Shown: piece after piece, positions 9,488-18,107 of the stretch | Numbering within the stretch: the stretch's first letter is position 1 | Layout of the letters: each line of letters begins with the position of its first letter | Assembly (NCBI RefSeq): GCF_036263595.1 | Contig: NZ_DATAGQ010000139.1 | Span: forward strand, 32,023-96,022 | Source of the DNA: Geminicoccus sp036263595 | GTDB lineage: Bacteria > Pseudomonadota > Alphaproteobacteria > Geminicoccales > Geminicoccaceae | Direction: 5' to 3' | DNA: 64,000 nucleotides | Notes under the pieces: generated by a model | Told to the model about the DNA's origin: nothing | Database searches by the model: none | Seen by the model: the letters and a program-made list of their open reading frames with translations, nothing else | Program-made: the position numbers and the translations under genes

Positions 9488-10486
9488 GTGACAGCCTTCG
9501 CCGCTTTTCCGCGTTCCAGGCCCCGCCGCCTCCGGCGGACGCCCTGGATCCGTGCCATGGTCGCCGAGGCCACGCTGGCGCCGAGCGACCTGATCCTGCC
9601 GGTGTTCGTGCTGGACGGCGCGGACAAGCGCGAGCCGGTGGCGAGCATGCCGGGCGTCGAGCGCCTCTCGATCGACCATCTGGTCGGCGTAGCCGAGCAG
9701 GCGGCCCGTCTGGGCGTCCCTGCCCTGGCCCTGTTCCCGGTCACCCCGGTGGAGCGGAAAACCGAGGACGGCCGGGAAGCCTGGAACGAGGACAATCTGG
9801 TCTGCCGTGCGATGCGCCGGCTCAAGCGGGAGGTGCCAGAGGTCGGGCTGATCGCCGACGTGGCGCTGGACCCCTACACGACCCATGGCCAGGACGGCAT
9901 CCTCCAGGATGGCCGGATCCTGAACGACGAAACGATCGTGGCGCTGTGCCGGCAGGCCTCCTGCCAGGCTGCGGCCGGCTGCGACATCGTGGCACCCTCG
10001 GACATGATGGACGGCCGGATCGCCGCCATCCGCGGCGCGCTGGACGAGCAGGGCTTCGCGGACGCGATCATCCTGTCCTACGCCGCCAAGTATGCCTCGG
10101 CCTTCTATGGGCCGTTCCGCGACGCGGTCGGCTCCGGCAGGGCGCTCGGGCGGGCGGACAAGAAGACCTACCAGATGGACCCGGCCAACAGCGCCGAGGC
10201 GCTGCGGGAGGTGGCGGTCGACCTGGCCGAGGCGGCCGACATGGTGATGGTCAAGCCCGGCCTTCCCTATCTCGACATCATCCGGCGGGTGAAGGAGACC
10301 TACGATGTCCCGACCTTTGCCTATCAGGTGAGCGGCGAGTACGCGATGGTGATGGCGGCGGCGCAGAACGGCTGGCTGGACGGCGACGCCGCGATGATGG
10401 AGACGCTGCTGGCCTTCAAGCGGGCCGGTGCCGACGGCATCCTCACCTACGCCGCCCTCGACATTGCGCGGCGGCTGCACGGCTGA
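9488..10486 (+). CDS. hemB: Delta-aminolevulinic acid dehydratase (porphobilinogen synthase)
   Basis: Condenses two 5-aminolevulinate molecules to porphobilinogen in tetrapyrrole synthesis. Both active-site lysines are in place: LSYAAKYASAFYGPFRDA and MVMVKPGLPYLDI. The family N-terminal block FPRSRPRRLRRTPWIRAMV starts eight residues after the GTG at 9488, giving 332 residues, a normal length. In-frame ATGs at 9386 and a codon at 9365 would add 34-41 residues with no family match, so I prefer 9488; GGAA lies upstream. HemB feeds the heme needed by the cytochrome bd genes further on. Confidence 0.93.
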   Translation: MTAFAAFPRSRPRRLRRTPWIRAMVAEATLAPSDLILPVFVLDGADKREPVASMPGVERLSIDHLVGVAEQAARLGVPALALFPVTPVERKTEDGREAWNEDNLVCRAMRRLKREVPEVGLIADVALDPYTTHGQDGILQDGRILNDETIVALCRQASCQAAAGCDIVAPSDMMDGRIAAIRGALDEQGFADAIILSYAAKYASAFYGPFRDAVGSGRALGRADKKTYQMDPANSAEALREVAVDLAEAADMVMVKPGLPYLDIIRRVKETYDVPTFAYQVSGEYAMVMAAAQNGWLDGDAAMMETLLAFKRAGADGILTYAALDIARRLHG

Positions 10487-10510
10487 CCGCCGGCCCTGGC
10501 CGTCAGAGCC
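10481..10510. terminator. Possible bidirectional terminator between hemB and corA
   Basis: The 16 bases between the two convergent stop codons form an inner stem CGGC-CCTG-GCCG, and the flanking stop regions GGCTGA and TCAGAGCC pair outside it with one bulged A. There is no T-run, so the call rests only on the structure and the convergent position. Confidence 0.4.
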
Positions 10511-11492
10511 AGTGCTTCAGCTTGAACAGCAGCCAGGGCACCGAGGCGGACACCGCCATCAGGGTCAGCGCCCAGCCGTAGCCCCAGGGCCAGTGCAGCT
10601 CGGGCATGTGGCCGAAGTTCATGCCGTAGATGCTCGCCACCAGCACGGGCGGGGTGAGCACGATGCCGGCAATCGACAAGGCGTAGATGACCTTGTTCTG
10701 CTGCACGTCGATCAGGCCGACCGTGGCGTTGACCATGAAGTCCATGCTGTTGTTGAGGTCGCTGTCGTAGTCGGCGATCGCGCGCAGGTCCTCCTCGATC
10801 GTGTGAAACTTCCTGGCATCGTCGGCGTCGCCGTGATGGGCGCGGCAGAACACCAGGAGCCGCTGCAGGCTCTGGAGGCAGTCGCGGAGCCCGAAGCTGG
10901 TCATGTGGTGGATGCCGATCTGCTCGACGGCCCCCTGGAGGGCGTGGATGCGCTTGCCGATGCTGAGCGGCCGACGGGAGCTGCGCTCCTGCTCGCGGTG
11001 GAAGATCGCCCGCTCGATCATCTTCAGGTCGCTGCCGATGAATTCCAGCCGATCGGCGATCCGGTCCACGATGACATCCAGCAGTGCCGCCAGCACGTCG
11101 TCCACATGCCGGAGCTGCCACTCGCCTGCACCGGCACGCTGCACGAAATGGTCGACCGCTTCAGGCCGGCCATAGCGGACGGTGAGCAGCAGGCCGCCGG
11201 TGCGTACGAAGGTCACGGGGAGCGTCTGCAGGGGCTCGCGCTCCTGCCCATAAGGGAGGATGGCACTCATGTAGAGCGTGCCGCCCTGCACGCGCAGCCG
11301 GCTGGAGGTCTGGAGTTCGCTGGCCTCGTCGCGCGTCGGCACGTCGAGGCCCAGTGCCTTTTCCAGGAACCGCTCCTCCGCGTCGGTCGGCTCCACCAGG
11401 TCGATCCAGCTGGCATCTGGCGGCAGGCTGCCGGATGCGCCCGGCGAGAGCGGGATCAGGCGTTCCGAATCCAGTCGGTAGTAACGCAGCAA
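10503..11492 (-). CDS. corA: CorA-family magnesium/cobalt transporter
   Basis: A 329-residue protein with a long soluble N-terminal funnel domain and two C-terminal transmembrane helices. The selectivity signature YGMNF lies between the helices (about residue 293), as in all CorA proteins; instead of the common MPE loop spelling it reads GHMPELHWPWGYG. CorA pentamers carry Mg2+ (and Co2+ or Ni2+) across the inner membrane. It is convergent with hemB and is transcribed alone. Confidence 0.93.
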   Translation of the reverse strand: MLRYYRLDSERLIPLSPGASGSLPPDASWIDLVEPTDAEERFLEKALGLDVPTRDEASELQTSSRLRVQGGTLYMSAILPYGQEREPLQTLPVTFVRTGGLLLTVRYGRPEAVDHFVQRAGAGEWQLRHVDDVLAALLDVIVDRIADRLEFIGSDLKMIERAIFHREQERSSRRPLSIGKRIHALQGAVEQIGIHHMTSFGLRDCLQSLQRLLVFCRAHHGDADDARKFHTIEEDLRAIADYDSDLNNSMDFMVNATVGLIDVQQNKVIYALSIAGIVLTPPVLVASIYGMNFGHMPELHWPWGYGWALTLMAVSASVPWLLFKLKHWL

Positions 11493-11657
11493 GGCTCACC
11501 TGCAGGCGAAGGTCCGGAGGCTCCAGCAGTAGCCCATGTCCATGACCTCGACCATCTAGGTCGTGGCATTCACCATGGTGAGCCAGGGGGAATGGGAGCC
11601 TCGGCCCTCCCCGCCCTTTAGTGCGCACGGGTTGTTGAAGAAGAAGGAGCTTTCCCG

Positions 11658-11684
11658 ATGGCAAGCGACGGGCTGCGTTCATGA
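11658..11684 (+). other. Short upstream reading frame (8 codons) coupled to the dehydrogenase gene
   Basis: A strong AAGGAG site (11645-11649) precedes ATG at 11658, which opens the eight-codon frame MASDGLRS. Its TGA overlaps the ATG of the next gene as ATGA (11681-11684). The dehydrogenase start itself has no good ribosome binding site, so translation may reach it by coupling from this mini-frame. Alternatively the mini-frame is accidental. Confidence 0.4.
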
Positions 11685-12664
11685 GCCTTGCAGCGATCGA
11701 TGGCGATACGATGGCGGCGGCCGTCGTCACCGGCCCCGGCCAGCTACGGGTCGAGCAGGTGCGGCTGCCGTGCCCGGCTGCCGGCCAGGTACGGGTGAGG
11801 CTGGAGGGGTGCGGGGTGTGCGCGTCCAACCTGACGCCCTGGGCAGGACCCGAGTGGATGCAGTTCCCGACGGAGCCCGGAGGCCTCGGGCATGAAGGCT
11901 GGGGCATCGTCGACGAACTGGGCGAGGGCGTGCAGGGGCTGGCGGTCGGCGACCGGGTCGCGGCCCTCTCCTACCATAGCTATGCCGCTTACGACCTTGT
12001 CGACGCCGCCTCGGTGGTGCGGCTGCCGGCCGCCCTGGACGGGCAGCCGTTTCCGGGCGAGCCCCTGGGCTGCGCCATGAACGTGTTGCGCCGGGCTGGC
12101 ATCGAGCCCGGACAGACCGTGGCGATCATCGGGATCGGCTTTCTGGGCGCCATCCTGACCCGGCTCGCCGCGAACGCCGGTGCCAAAGTCGTGGCGATCT
12201 CGCGGCGCCCGTTCTCGCTGGAGGTGGCGCGGCGCATGGGGGCGGCGGTGACGATCCCGATGGAGGACCACTACGCCATCATCGAGCAGGTGACGGAGTT
12301 GACCGGGGGTACCTTCTGTCCGCGCGTGATCGAGGCGGTGGGCCAGCAATGGCCGCTGGACCTGGCAGCGGAGCTCACGGCGGAACGCGGGCGGCTGATC
12401 ATCGCGGGCTACCACCAGGACGGGCCGCGGCAGGTCAACATGCAGCTCTGGAACTGGCGGGGCCTGGACGTCGTCAACGCGCATGAGCGTGATCCCCGGC
12501 AGTATCTTCAGGGCATGCGCGACGCGGTGGAGGAAATCGTGGCCGGGCGGCTGGATCCGGGCCCGCTCTACACGCACCGCTTTCCCCTGGACCGGCTGGG
12601 CGACGCGCTGAACGCCACGCGCGACCGGCCGGATGGATTTCTCAAAGCATTGGTGACGATGTGA
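11681..12664 (+). CDS. Zinc-type alcohol dehydrogenase-like (MDR) oxidoreductase
   Basis: A 327-residue medium-chain dehydrogenase. Features: GCGVCASNL near residue 50 (catalytic-zinc cysteine position), the GHEGWG zinc-ligand block, GDRVAALS, and a Rossmann motif IIGIGFLGAI (about 148-157). The structural-zinc four-cysteine lobe is absent, as in several MDR subgroups. Start could also be ATG 11711 (AAAVVTGPGQLRVEQV matches the family N-terminus); 11681 is given because of coupling to the upstream mini-frame. The Gfo/Idh gene follows with a one-base overlap (TGATG), so the pair likely oxidises a polyol or sugar derivative together. Confidence 0.85.
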   Translation: MSLAAIDGDTMAAAVVTGPGQLRVEQVRLPCPAAGQVRVRLEGCGVCASNLTPWAGPEWMQFPTEPGGLGHEGWGIVDELGEGVQGLAVGDRVAALSYHSYAAYDLVDAASVVRLPAALDGQPFPGEPLGCAMNVLRRAGIEPGQTVAIIGIGFLGAILTRLAANAGAKVVAISRRPFSLEVARRMGAAVTIPMEDHYAIIEQVTELTGGTFCPRVIEAVGQQWPLDLAAELTAERGRLIIAGYHQDGPRQVNMQLWNWRGLDVVNAHERDPRQYLQGMRDAVEEIVAGRLDPGPLYTHRFPLDRLGDALNATRDRPDGFLKALVTM

Positions 12665-13659
12665 TGGCGCCACGTTCGCAGCGCCTCCCCAGGCTGGGCT
12701 TTCTCGGCGTGGGCTGGATCGGCCGGCATCGGATGGAGGCCATCCTGGCCAGCGGTGCCGCCGAGGCGGCTTCGATCGCCGATCCGTCCCCGGAGATGCA
12801 GGCGGCAGCCTTGCTGCTGGCCCCTTCGGCCCGGACAGTGGGTGGCCTGGAGGAGATGCTCGATCTCGATCTGGACGGCATCGTGATCGCGACGCCAAGC
12901 GCGATGCATGCCGAGCAGTCGATCCGTGCCCTCGACGCCGGACTGGCGGTGTTCTGCCAAAAACCGCTGGGGCGCACGGCGGCCGAAGTGCGCGGCGTGG
13001 TGGAGGCGGCAAGGCGGGCCGACCGGCTCCTGGCCGTGGACCTGTCCTACCGCTTCACCCAAGGCATGCGGCAGGTGCGCGACCTCGTGCGCTCAGGCGA
13101 GTTGGGCCGGGTCTTTGCCGTCGACCTCGTGTTCCACAATGCCTACGGGCCCGACAAGCCCTGGTTCTACGACCCTGTTCTTGCCGGCGGCGGCTGCGTC
13201 ATGGATCTGGGCGTGCATCTCGTCGACCTGGCTCTGTGGGCGCTGGACTTCCCGCAGGTCGGTTCCGTTGCCGGCCGGCTATTGGCCCAGGGTGGGCCGG
13301 TGGGTCTAGGGGAGGTCGAGGACTATGCCGTGGCGACGGTGGAACTGGCGGGTGGCACGGTGCTGCAGCTGGCCTGCTCCTGGCGGCTCCATGCCGGCTG
13401 CGATGCACGGATCGAGGCGGCCTTCTACGGCACGCAGGGTGGAGCTGCCCTGCGCAATGTCGGCGGGTCCTTCTACGACTTCATGGCGGAGCGCTATCAT
13501 GGCACCGGCCGGGAGCAGCTTTCCGGGCCGCCGGACGAGTGGGGCGGCCGGGCGGCCGCGGACTGGGCGATGCGGCTGCGTGATGGAGCAGGCTTCGACC
13601 CGCAGTCCGCGCGGCTGGTCGAGGTGGCGGCGGTGCTGGACCGGATCTACGGGCGCTAG
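12664..13659 (+). CDS. Gfo/Idh/MocA-family oxidoreductase
   Basis: A 331-residue NAD(P)-dependent sugar or inositol dehydrogenase-like protein. The N-terminal Rossmann fold shows LGFLGVGWIGRHRMEAI (about 10-26), then IATPSAMHAE and FCQKPLGRTAAEV; the EKP motif of the family reads QKP here. GGGCVMDLGVHLVDLALW corresponds to the catalytic H-x-x-D block. Start at ATG 12664 overlaps the upstream stop by one base; a GTG at 12661 is the alternative. The substrate cannot be named, but pairing with an MDR dehydrogenase suggests a two-step sugar or cyclitol oxidation. Confidence 0.88.
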   Translation: MAPRSQRLPRLGFLGVGWIGRHRMEAILASGAAEAASIADPSPEMQAAALLLAPSARTVGGLEEMLDLDLDGIVIATPSAMHAEQSIRALDAGLAVFCQKPLGRTAAEVRGVVEAARRADRLLAVDLSYRFTQGMRQVRDLVRSGELGRVFAVDLVFHNAYGPDKPWFYDPVLAGGGCVMDLGVHLVDLALWALDFPQVGSVAGRLLAQGGPVGLGEVEDYAVATVELAGGTVLQLACSWRLHAGCDARIEAAFYGTQGGAALRNVGGSFYDFMAERYHGTGREQLSGPPDEWGGRAAADWAMRLRDGAGFDPQSARLVEVAAVLDRIYGR

Positions 13660-13778
13660 CTTCGGGCGGGACCTCCCTGAGTTGCGGCCGAGTTCAACGG
13701 GCGCGGGTGCGGCATTTCGTGGCCGTTCGTGCGAGCGCGTGGATGCAGGTGGTTCGCGCGGCCGCGGGATCTGCCTAT

Positions 13779-14555
13779 ATGGCGGCGGAAACGCTCACTG
13801 CCGTCAGGTCGATCGTGAGACAGTCGCAGGATATCGTCGCCACCCGGACCTATCGCCCGCCATGTGACGTCTGCGTCGAGTGCGACGTGCGCAAGCAGGC
13901 GGTCTGTGCCGCGCTGGACGACAGCGAGCTTGGCGCGCTGCAGGCGATCATGACCTCGACCAAGCTGGAGACGCACCGCACCCTGGTGGACCAGGGCCAG
14001 CCGCGCAACCGCGTGTACACGCTGACGTCGGGCATGCTGCGTCTTTATACCATGCTCCCGGACGGGCGCCGGCAGATCACGGCCTTCCTGCTGCCGGGCG
14101 ACTATCTCGGCCTGGGCGACGAGGACGTCCACGACCAGACGGCGGAGGCCGTGGTCGACTGCAGCCTTTGCGGCTTCACGGTCGGCGAGATGGAAAAGCT
14201 GATGGACCGCTACCCGCGCCTGCGGCAGCGGCTCCACCAGATGACGCGGATTGCCTTGCGCCAGGCCCGCGACAGCCAGATGATCCTGGGCCGGCTGGCC
14301 CCTGTCGAGAAGGTGGCGAGCTTCCTCCTCGTGCTGTCGGCAAGGGCGGCCGAGCATGGCGGGGCGCTCAACCCCGTTCACCTGCCGATGACCCGTACCG
14401 ACATCGCCGACTATCTGGGCCTGACCATCGAGACCGTCAGCCGCTCCTTCACCAAGCTGCGTGTCCAGGGCCTGATCCGCCTCCCGGATGCCCATCAGGT
14501 CGACATCGTCGACAGGCGGGCGCTGACCGCGGTGGCCGGCATCGAGGCGCGCTGA
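13779..14555 (+). CDS. fnr: Crp/Fnr-family oxygen-responsive regulator (FnrN/FnrL type)
   Basis: A 258-residue transcription factor. The N-terminus has cysteines 29, 32, 35 and 43; C32-x2-C35-x7-C43 fits the 4Fe-4S pattern of rhizobial FnrN and Rhodobacter FnrL, and VVDCSLCGF offers the fourth ligand. A cyclic-nucleotide-binding-like beta roll follows. The C-terminal helix-turn-helix contains TIETVSRSFTKL, with the E..SR residues that read TTGAT half-sites. A perfect such box lies upstream of cydD. The start is uncertain: upstream in-frame GTG 13707 and ATG 13743 exist, none with a clear ribosome binding site. Its 3' end overlaps the end of cydC by 61 bases. Confidence 0.9.
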   Translation: MAAETLTAVRSIVRQSQDIVATRTYRPPCDVCVECDVRKQAVCAALDDSELGALQAIMTSTKLETHRTLVDQGQPRNRVYTLTSGMLRLYTMLPDGRRQITAFLLPGDYLGLGDEDVHDQTAEAVVDCSLCGFTVGEMEKLMDRYPRLRQRLHQMTRIALRQARDSQMILGRLAPVEKVASFLLVLSARAAEHGGALNPVHLPMTRTDIADYLGLTIETVSRSFTKLRVQGLIRLPDAHQVDIVDRRALTAVAGIEAR

Positions 14556-16203
14556 GGCACCAGCTTTCCGTCCCGCAGCCGCCAGATGGCGTCGGCCGTC
14601 CCGTCCGGCAGCTCGGCATGGGTGATCAGCAGCACGGTGCGGCCCTGCGTTGCCCGCGCCAGGTCGGCCAGGAAGGCCCGCTCGGTCGCCCGGTCCAGGC
14701 CGCTGGTGGGCTCGTCGAACACCAGGATGCCGGCCGGCGACAGCAGCGTGCGCGCCAGGCACAGGCGGCGGGCCTGCCCCGTCGACAGGCTGTGGCCGGC
14801 CTCGCCCATCGCGGTATCCAGACCATCCGGCAGGCTGCGCACCACGTCGCCCAACTGCGCGTCGTCCAGCGCCTGCCAGAGTGCCGCATCGTCGGCGTCG
14901 GGGCGTGCGATGAGCAGGTTGGAGCGGATCGTGCCGATGAAAACCGGTGCCGACTGGCCGAGCAGAGCGACATGGCGGTGCAGATCCTCCTGCCGGACGG
15001 TGTGCAGGTCCGTTGCGCCGATCAGCACCCGGCCCCCCTGCGGGTCGCGCAGCCGCAGCACCAGCTCGGCCAGGGTCGACTTGCCAGCGCCGCTGGGCCC
15101 GACGATCGCGACCCGGTGGCCGACCGGCACGTCCAGGCTGAGCCCGTCGAGCACGGGATGGTCCGGGTCATGGCCGAAGCGAACATTCTCCAGGAATAGC
15201 CGGCCGGGCTTAAAGGCGACCGGAACGGCGGGGTCCTGGATGGAGGCGGGCGCGGTGGCCAGGGCGAGCAGCCGGTCGGCGGCAGCGGCGGCAGCACCCA
15301 GCTTCGCGACGCTGCGCACGATCACGCTCAAGGCCTCGAAACTGCCAAGGCAGGCCAGGAGCAGGCCGACCAGCAGCGGCGCACCCAGCTCATCCCGCGC
15401 CAGCGCGTCCAGGCCGAACCAGAGCACGCCCAGCAGGGCCATGGCGGCGATCAGCTGGATCGATCCTGCCCCAGGCTGGCGATCCAGGCGAGATGCCGCC
15501 GGCCCCGGGCCAGCCGCTCGGCACAGGCATCGAAGGCCTGGCGATGCTCTGCGACGGCACCCAGCGCGATCAGGTCGGCATGGCCATCGATGCCGTCCAG
15601 CGCGGCGACTCGCAGGTCGGCCTGCGCATCGACCACCGCTTTGCCACTCGACCGGCCGGCCAGCACGAGCCCGGCCGGGACGGCCACGAGGGCCGTGGCG
15701 TAGAGGCCCGCATAGAGAATGGCTGCCGGGGGCAGCAGCATGGCGAGCGCCGTCGTCATGGCCGCACCGGCGATGGCGGCGGTCGCCAGCGGCCCCAGGG
15801 CTACCAGGAAGGCGCTGTCCAGCGCGTCGACATCGGCAGTCAGCCGGCTCACCAGATCGCCGTGGCGCAGGCTGCGGTCGTCGATCGGCAGGCGCGGGAA
15901 CAGCCGGCCGAACAGCCAGACGCGGATGCGGGTGAGCAGGCGCAGCGTGGTGTCGTGGCCGGTGAGCTTCTCGCCGTAGCGGGACAGGATCCGCAGGAGC
16001 GAGAGCCCGCGTACCAGGGCGGAGGGGACGAAGAGGTTGAAGCTGGCGGCGACGACCACGGTGGCCGTGGCGGTCAGGAACCAGCCCGAGACACCCAGCA
16101 GCATCACCCCGGCCAGCAGCGTGACCGTGGAGAGCAGGAGGGTGGCGGCCAGGCGGCGCCACTCGGCCGCAAAGAGCGGGAAGAAGGTCCAGAGGCTGGT
16201 CAC
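14495..16203 (-). pseudogene. cydC: Cytochrome bd biogenesis ABC exporter subunit CydC, frameshifted
   Basis: CydDC is a heterodimeric inner-membrane ABC exporter of glutathione/cysteine needed to assemble cytochrome bd. The N-terminal half (16203 to about 15472; GTG start overlapping the cydD stop by 4 bases) reads through VRGLSLLRILSRYGEKLTGH to LAWIASLGQ and then stops at 15453-15451. The C-terminal half continues in the next frame: AGSIQLIAAMALLGVLW, Walker A GPSGAGKST, LSTGQARR signature, ILVFDEPTSGLD. Adding one base to the four-C run at 15469-15472 restores a 569-residue protein of normal length. This is either a real one-base deletion, a sequencing error or (least likely) programmed shifting. 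Confidence 0.88.
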
Positions 16204-17954
16204 GCCACGCTCTCCATCGGCAGGGTCGGCTGGCGCTCGCGCCGCTGCGGCGTCGGCAGGACGCTATGGCCGGCGATGCGCAGGGTGCGGTCCATCCTGG
16301 CCGCGACCGTGGCGGAATGCGTCGCCACCAGCATGGTGCGGCCGCGGGCAAACGCCATCAGATTGTCCAGGAGGCGCTGCTCGGTCTGGAGGTCCAGGTG
16401 CGCGGTGGGCTCGTCCAGGAGGATCAGGCCGGGGTCGCGCAGGAACAGCCTAGCCAGCGCCACCCGATGCGCCTCCCCGCCCGACAGGCCCAGGCCGTTC
16501 TCGCCGAGCGGCATGGCGAGGTCAGGGGCGAACTCGGTCACCAGCGCCAGATCGGCGGCCCGCCGCACCTCCGCCTCGCTCGCCCGCGGGCGGCCTACCC
16601 GGATGTTCTCGGCGATGCTGCCGGCAAAGATCCGGGGCCGCTGGCCGACCATGGCGACCATCGCGCGCAGGCGGGCCTCAGGCAGGCCAGCCAGCGGGCA
16701 GCCGCCGATCGCGATGGTTCCCTCGGCGGAGCGCAGCCTCGCCAGCGCCTCCAGGAGGCTGGTCTTGCCGCTGCCGCTCTCGCCGACCAGCGCCACATGG
16801 CTGCCGGCCGTCATCCGGAGGTCGACCTCGTCCAGGACGATCGTTCGGCGGTCCGACGCGTGAAGGCGCAGTCCTTCGACCACGAGATCGAGCGCCTTCC
16901 CGTCGTCCGTCACCGTCTCCTCCTCCGCCGGACGCAGCCGGGCGCCGACGGCCGGCAGTTCGCCGAACTGCTGGGCAATCTCGGCCACCGCCGCCTTGGC
17001 GGCGGCACGGTCATGGTAGTGGGCGGCCAGCAGCCGGAGCGGCTGGTAGACTTCGGGCGCCATCAGCAGGCAGAACAGGCCGGCCTGCAGGCCGAGCGCG
17101 GTCCCGCGCAAATCGACCAGGCCGAGATAGCTCAAGCCCACGTAGAGAGCGACGCCGGCCACGCCGAGCGCGGCGAAGAACTCCAGCACGGCGGAAGACA
17201 AGAAGGCGATCCGCAGCACGCCCAGCGTGCGGCGGCGCAGGTCCTCGCTGCTGTCCCGCACCAGCCGGGTCTCGTCGGCGGCACGCCCGAACAGCTTGAG
17301 CGCCAGCATGCCGCGCAGCCGGTCGGCGAACAGCCCGGACAGGCGGGAGAAGGCCTGGGCGTTGGCCCTGGTCGCCGCCTCGGTACCCCAGCCCACCAGC
17401 GCCATGAACAGGGGAATGAGCGGGGCCGTCACCAAGAACAGGAGGCCCACCACCCAGTCCACCGGCAGCACCAATACGGCAAATGCGATCGGCAGGACGG
17501 CCGCCTGCACCATGGCCGGCATGAAGCGGGCGACGAACCCGTCCAGTGCTTCCACATGGTCGACCAGAGCGGCGCTAAGCGCGCCAGAAGGGCGGGCGGC
17601 GATCCAGCCGGGCTGATGGGACAGCATCCGGTCGAACAGCGTGCCGCGCAGCGCCACCTTGATCCGCTCGGCAGCCTGCGTCCCCGCCCGCTCGGCCACG
17701 AGGCCCAGCAGCACGCGCAGGCCGAACAGGCAGGCCAGGACGGCGACGGATGGCAGGAGCACCGTCCTTCCCTCGCCCGCCACGATCGCGCGCCCCAGGA
17801 TGTCGGCCAGAAGCCAGGCCTGTCCCACGAGGACGACGCCGGCCAGGACCGGCAGCACCGTCGCCAGCAGCAGCCCGGGGCCGCCATGTCGGCGCAGGCC
17901 CATCATCCAGCGGCCGTGCTGGCGGGCCTGGTCCGCCGGGATCGAATGTCTCAC
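16200..17954 (-). CDS. cydD: Cytochrome bd biogenesis ABC exporter subunit CydD
   Basis: Partner of CydC. An exporter-type ABC half-transporter: six transmembrane helices (AWLLADILGRAI onwards; PLIPLFMALVGWGTE is typical of CydD), then the ATPase with Walker A GESGSGKTS, signature LSGGEAHR and Walker B LILLDEPTAHLD. The open frame extends to a TTG at 18032, but that codon lies inside the Fnr box, so I use GTG 17954 (RHSIPADQARQHG), which gives 584 residues. The last four bases overlap the cydC start. First gene of the minus-strand cydDC operon, divergent from cydABX. Confidence 0.93.
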   Translation of the reverse strand: MRHSIPADQARQHGRWMMGLRRHGGPGLLLATVLPVLAGVVLVGQAWLLADILGRAIVAGEGRTVLLPSVAVLACLFGLRVLLGLVAERAGTQAAERIKVALRGTLFDRMLSHQPGWIAARPSGALSAALVDHVEALDGFVARFMPAMVQAAVLPIAFAVLVLPVDWVVGLLFLVTAPLIPLFMALVGWGTEAATRANAQAFSRLSGLFADRLRGMLALKLFGRAADETRLVRDSSEDLRRRTLGVLRIAFLSSAVLEFFAALGVAGVALYVGLSYLGLVDLRGTALGLQAGLFCLLMAPEVYQPLRLLAAHYHDRAAAKAAVAEIAQQFGELPAVGARLRPAEEETVTDDGKALDLVVEGLRLHASDRRTIVLDEVDLRMTAGSHVALVGESGSGKTSLLEALARLRSAEGTIAIGGCPLAGLPEARLRAMVAMVGQRPRIFAGSIAENIRVGRPRASEAEVRRAADLALVTEFAPDLAMPLGENGLGLSGGEAHRVALARLFLRDPGLILLDEPTAHLDLQTEQRLLDNLMAFARGRTMLVATHSATVAARMDRTLRIAGHSVLPTPQRRERQPTLPMESVA

Positions 17955-18018
17955 TGAAGCAGCCTTTGGGAAGTGCGCCGGGCTGGCCAGGGATAGTCGG
18001 CGGGTACCCGGGCCGGCA

Positions 18019-18032
18019 TTGATTGCAATCAA
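18019..18032. promoter_or_regulatory. Perfect Fnr/Anr box between cydDC and cydABX
   Basis: TTGAT-TGCA-ATCAA, an exact match to the Fnr consensus TTGAT-N4-ATCAA. It sits 64 bases upstream of the chosen cydD start and 75 bases upstream of cydA, so a single dimer could act on both divergent promoters. The Fnr gene 3.5 kb away carries the matching recognition residues. Confidence 0.85.
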
Positions 18033-18107
18033 GGCAGTCTGCCCAGGCCAGGCCTAAGCCATCGTCATCCGGCGTACGGGCCGGCTTCGGCGAGGTGCTC
18101 TAGGACC

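Noticed and set aside
17955..18032. Longer cydD start at a TTG
   Set aside because: The start codon is part of the Fnr box and the added residues have no match in CydD proteins.
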